Assembly (NCBI RefSeq): GCF_900764565.1
Contig: NZ_CAAFOM010000303.1
Span: forward strand, 1-21,881
DNA from: an uncultured Catenibacterium sp.
GTDB taxonomy: Bacteria > Bacillota_I > Bacilli_A > Erysipelotrichales > Coprobacillaceae
DNA: 21,881 nucleotides
Direction of reading: 5' to 3'
Part shown: one piece after another, positions 21,279-21,881 of the stretch
Layout of the letters: each line of letters starts with the position of its first letter
Position numbering within the stretch: the stretch's first letter is position 1
Translations under genes and position numbers: made by a program
Notes under the pieces: model-generated
Told to the model about the DNA's origin: nothing
The model's input: only the letters and a program-made list of their open reading frames with translations
The model's database searches: none

Positions 21279-21881
21279 TCTAAGATATCTTCTACATTCA
21301 TGACCAGTTTTGCACCCTGCTGAATCAGCGAATTACAGCCTATTGAGTCATACACACGCCCTGGAACAGCAAATACATCCTTGCCTTGTTCTAAGGCAAA
21401 ACCAACTGTAATCATTGTGCCGCTTTTAAGATCTGCTTCTGTTACAAGAAGTTTTTGTGAGAGCCCCGCAATAATACGATTACGTTTTGGAAAATGGTCT
21501 TTACGAGGCGGTGTACTTCCAGGGTATTCACTTATAATAAGTTCATTCTTCAATACATAATACAAGTCTTCATTCATCGGTGGGTAAGGATAATCGATTC
21601 CACTGCCAAGTACTGCAACAGTATGACCCTTTGATCTAATAGCTGTGCGATGACTGACGCCATCAATTCCCTTTGCCATTCCCGATACAATCACAATATC
21701 ATGTTTCACAAGCTCTTTTACTAGTACACGTGTTGCCTGAACACCATACTCGCTGCAGTCTCTTTTACCAATAACCGCAATACAGTCTTTATCTAGTAAA
21801 GATAAAGAACCATAATAATAGAGTACAAATGGTGGACAGTTGATATATTTAAGCTGTTGTGGATAATCATCACTAATAATA
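21272..21881 (-). CDS. dprA: DNA-processing protein DprA (5' end beyond the window)
   Basis: The frame is open to the right edge, so the gene starts outside the window; about 200 C-terminal residues are visible. They begin with DDYPQQLKYINCPPFVLYYYG, then IAVIGKRDCSEYGVQATR, and continue with IVSGMAKGIDGVSHRTAI, TVAVLGSGIDYPYPP, IISEYPGSTPPRKDHFPKRN and GTMITVGFALEQGKDVFAVPG. This is the DprA Rossmann-like core that binds single-stranded DNA and loads RecA during transformation. The N-terminal region is out of view. The protein ends at AKLVMNVEDILEE without the C-terminal winged helix of some homologues. The first motif reads IGKRDCS where VGSR-like sequences are usual: the serine is replaced by lysine and the arginine is kept. 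dprA just upstream of topA is conserved in Firmicutes. Confidence 0.94.
   Translation of the reverse strand, partial: IISDDYPQQLKYINCPPFVLYYYGSLSLLDKDCIAVIGKRDCSEYGVQATRVLVKELVKHDIVIVSGMAKGIDGVSHRTAIRSKGHTVAVLGSGIDYPYPPMNEDLYYVLKNELIISEYPGSTPPRKDHFPKRNRIIAGLSQKLLVTEADLKSGTMITVGFALEQGKDVFAVPGRVYDSIGCNSLIQQGAKLVMNVEDILEE

Noticed and set aside
1..21881. Defence system, CRISPR array, biosynthetic cluster or other novel system
   Set aside because: All long frames are assigned to known housekeeping families, no direct-repeat arrays were seen, and gaps are too short to hide further genes.

Overview
The window is housekeeping chromosome from a low-GC, anaerobic Gram-positive bacterium (Firmicutes/Bacillota). 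This rests on the gene set (hrcA-led dnaK operon with CIRCE, asp23-fakA opposite rpmB, rplU-prp-rpmA with an extended L27 N-terminus, topA-trmFO-xerC, comEA-comEC) and on a reverse-rubrerythrin gene, which is typical of anaerobes. A gut Erysipelotrichia-like organism is my best guess, but that placement is inference. I see no phage, transposon, CRISPR array, tRNA or rRNA.

Nearly every gene is on the minus strand; only rpmB is on plus. Read in the direction of transcription (right to left): dprA (5' end outside the window), topA, trmFO and xerC form a DNA uptake/topology/tRNA-modification/chromosome-dimer block. A promoter inside the end of xerC then drives rplU-prp-rpmA (L21, the protease that matures L27, and L27), preceded by a structured leader. 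Next come obgE, ruvA-ruvB (Holliday junction migration), comEA-comEC (DNA uptake), holA (clamp-loader delta) and hemW. A strong terminator separates these from the heat-shock operon hrcA-grpE-dnaK-dnaJ, which has a sigma-A promoter and a CIRCE operator. A HAD phosphatase gene follows.

On the far left, rpmB (plus) diverges from asp23-fakA (minus; fatty-acid kinase), and a 5' fragment of a reverse rubrerythrin lies at the edge. All gaps between genes are under 300 bases; the largest is the asp23/rpmB divergent region (2394-2627), which holds two facing promoters.

The main interest is regulatory. Intergenic hairpins and terminators repeatedly sit directly against the next gene with little or no room for a promoter. 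comEA begins exactly at the end of the ruvB terminator U-tract, and neither comEA nor comEC has a Shine-Dalgarno sequence. The rplU leader can form a pseudoknot. The hrcA control region carries extra CIRCE-like half-sites. Compared with the Bacillus gene order, the sporulation-linked genes usually interspersed in these blocks are absent. I found no convincing new multi-gene system.
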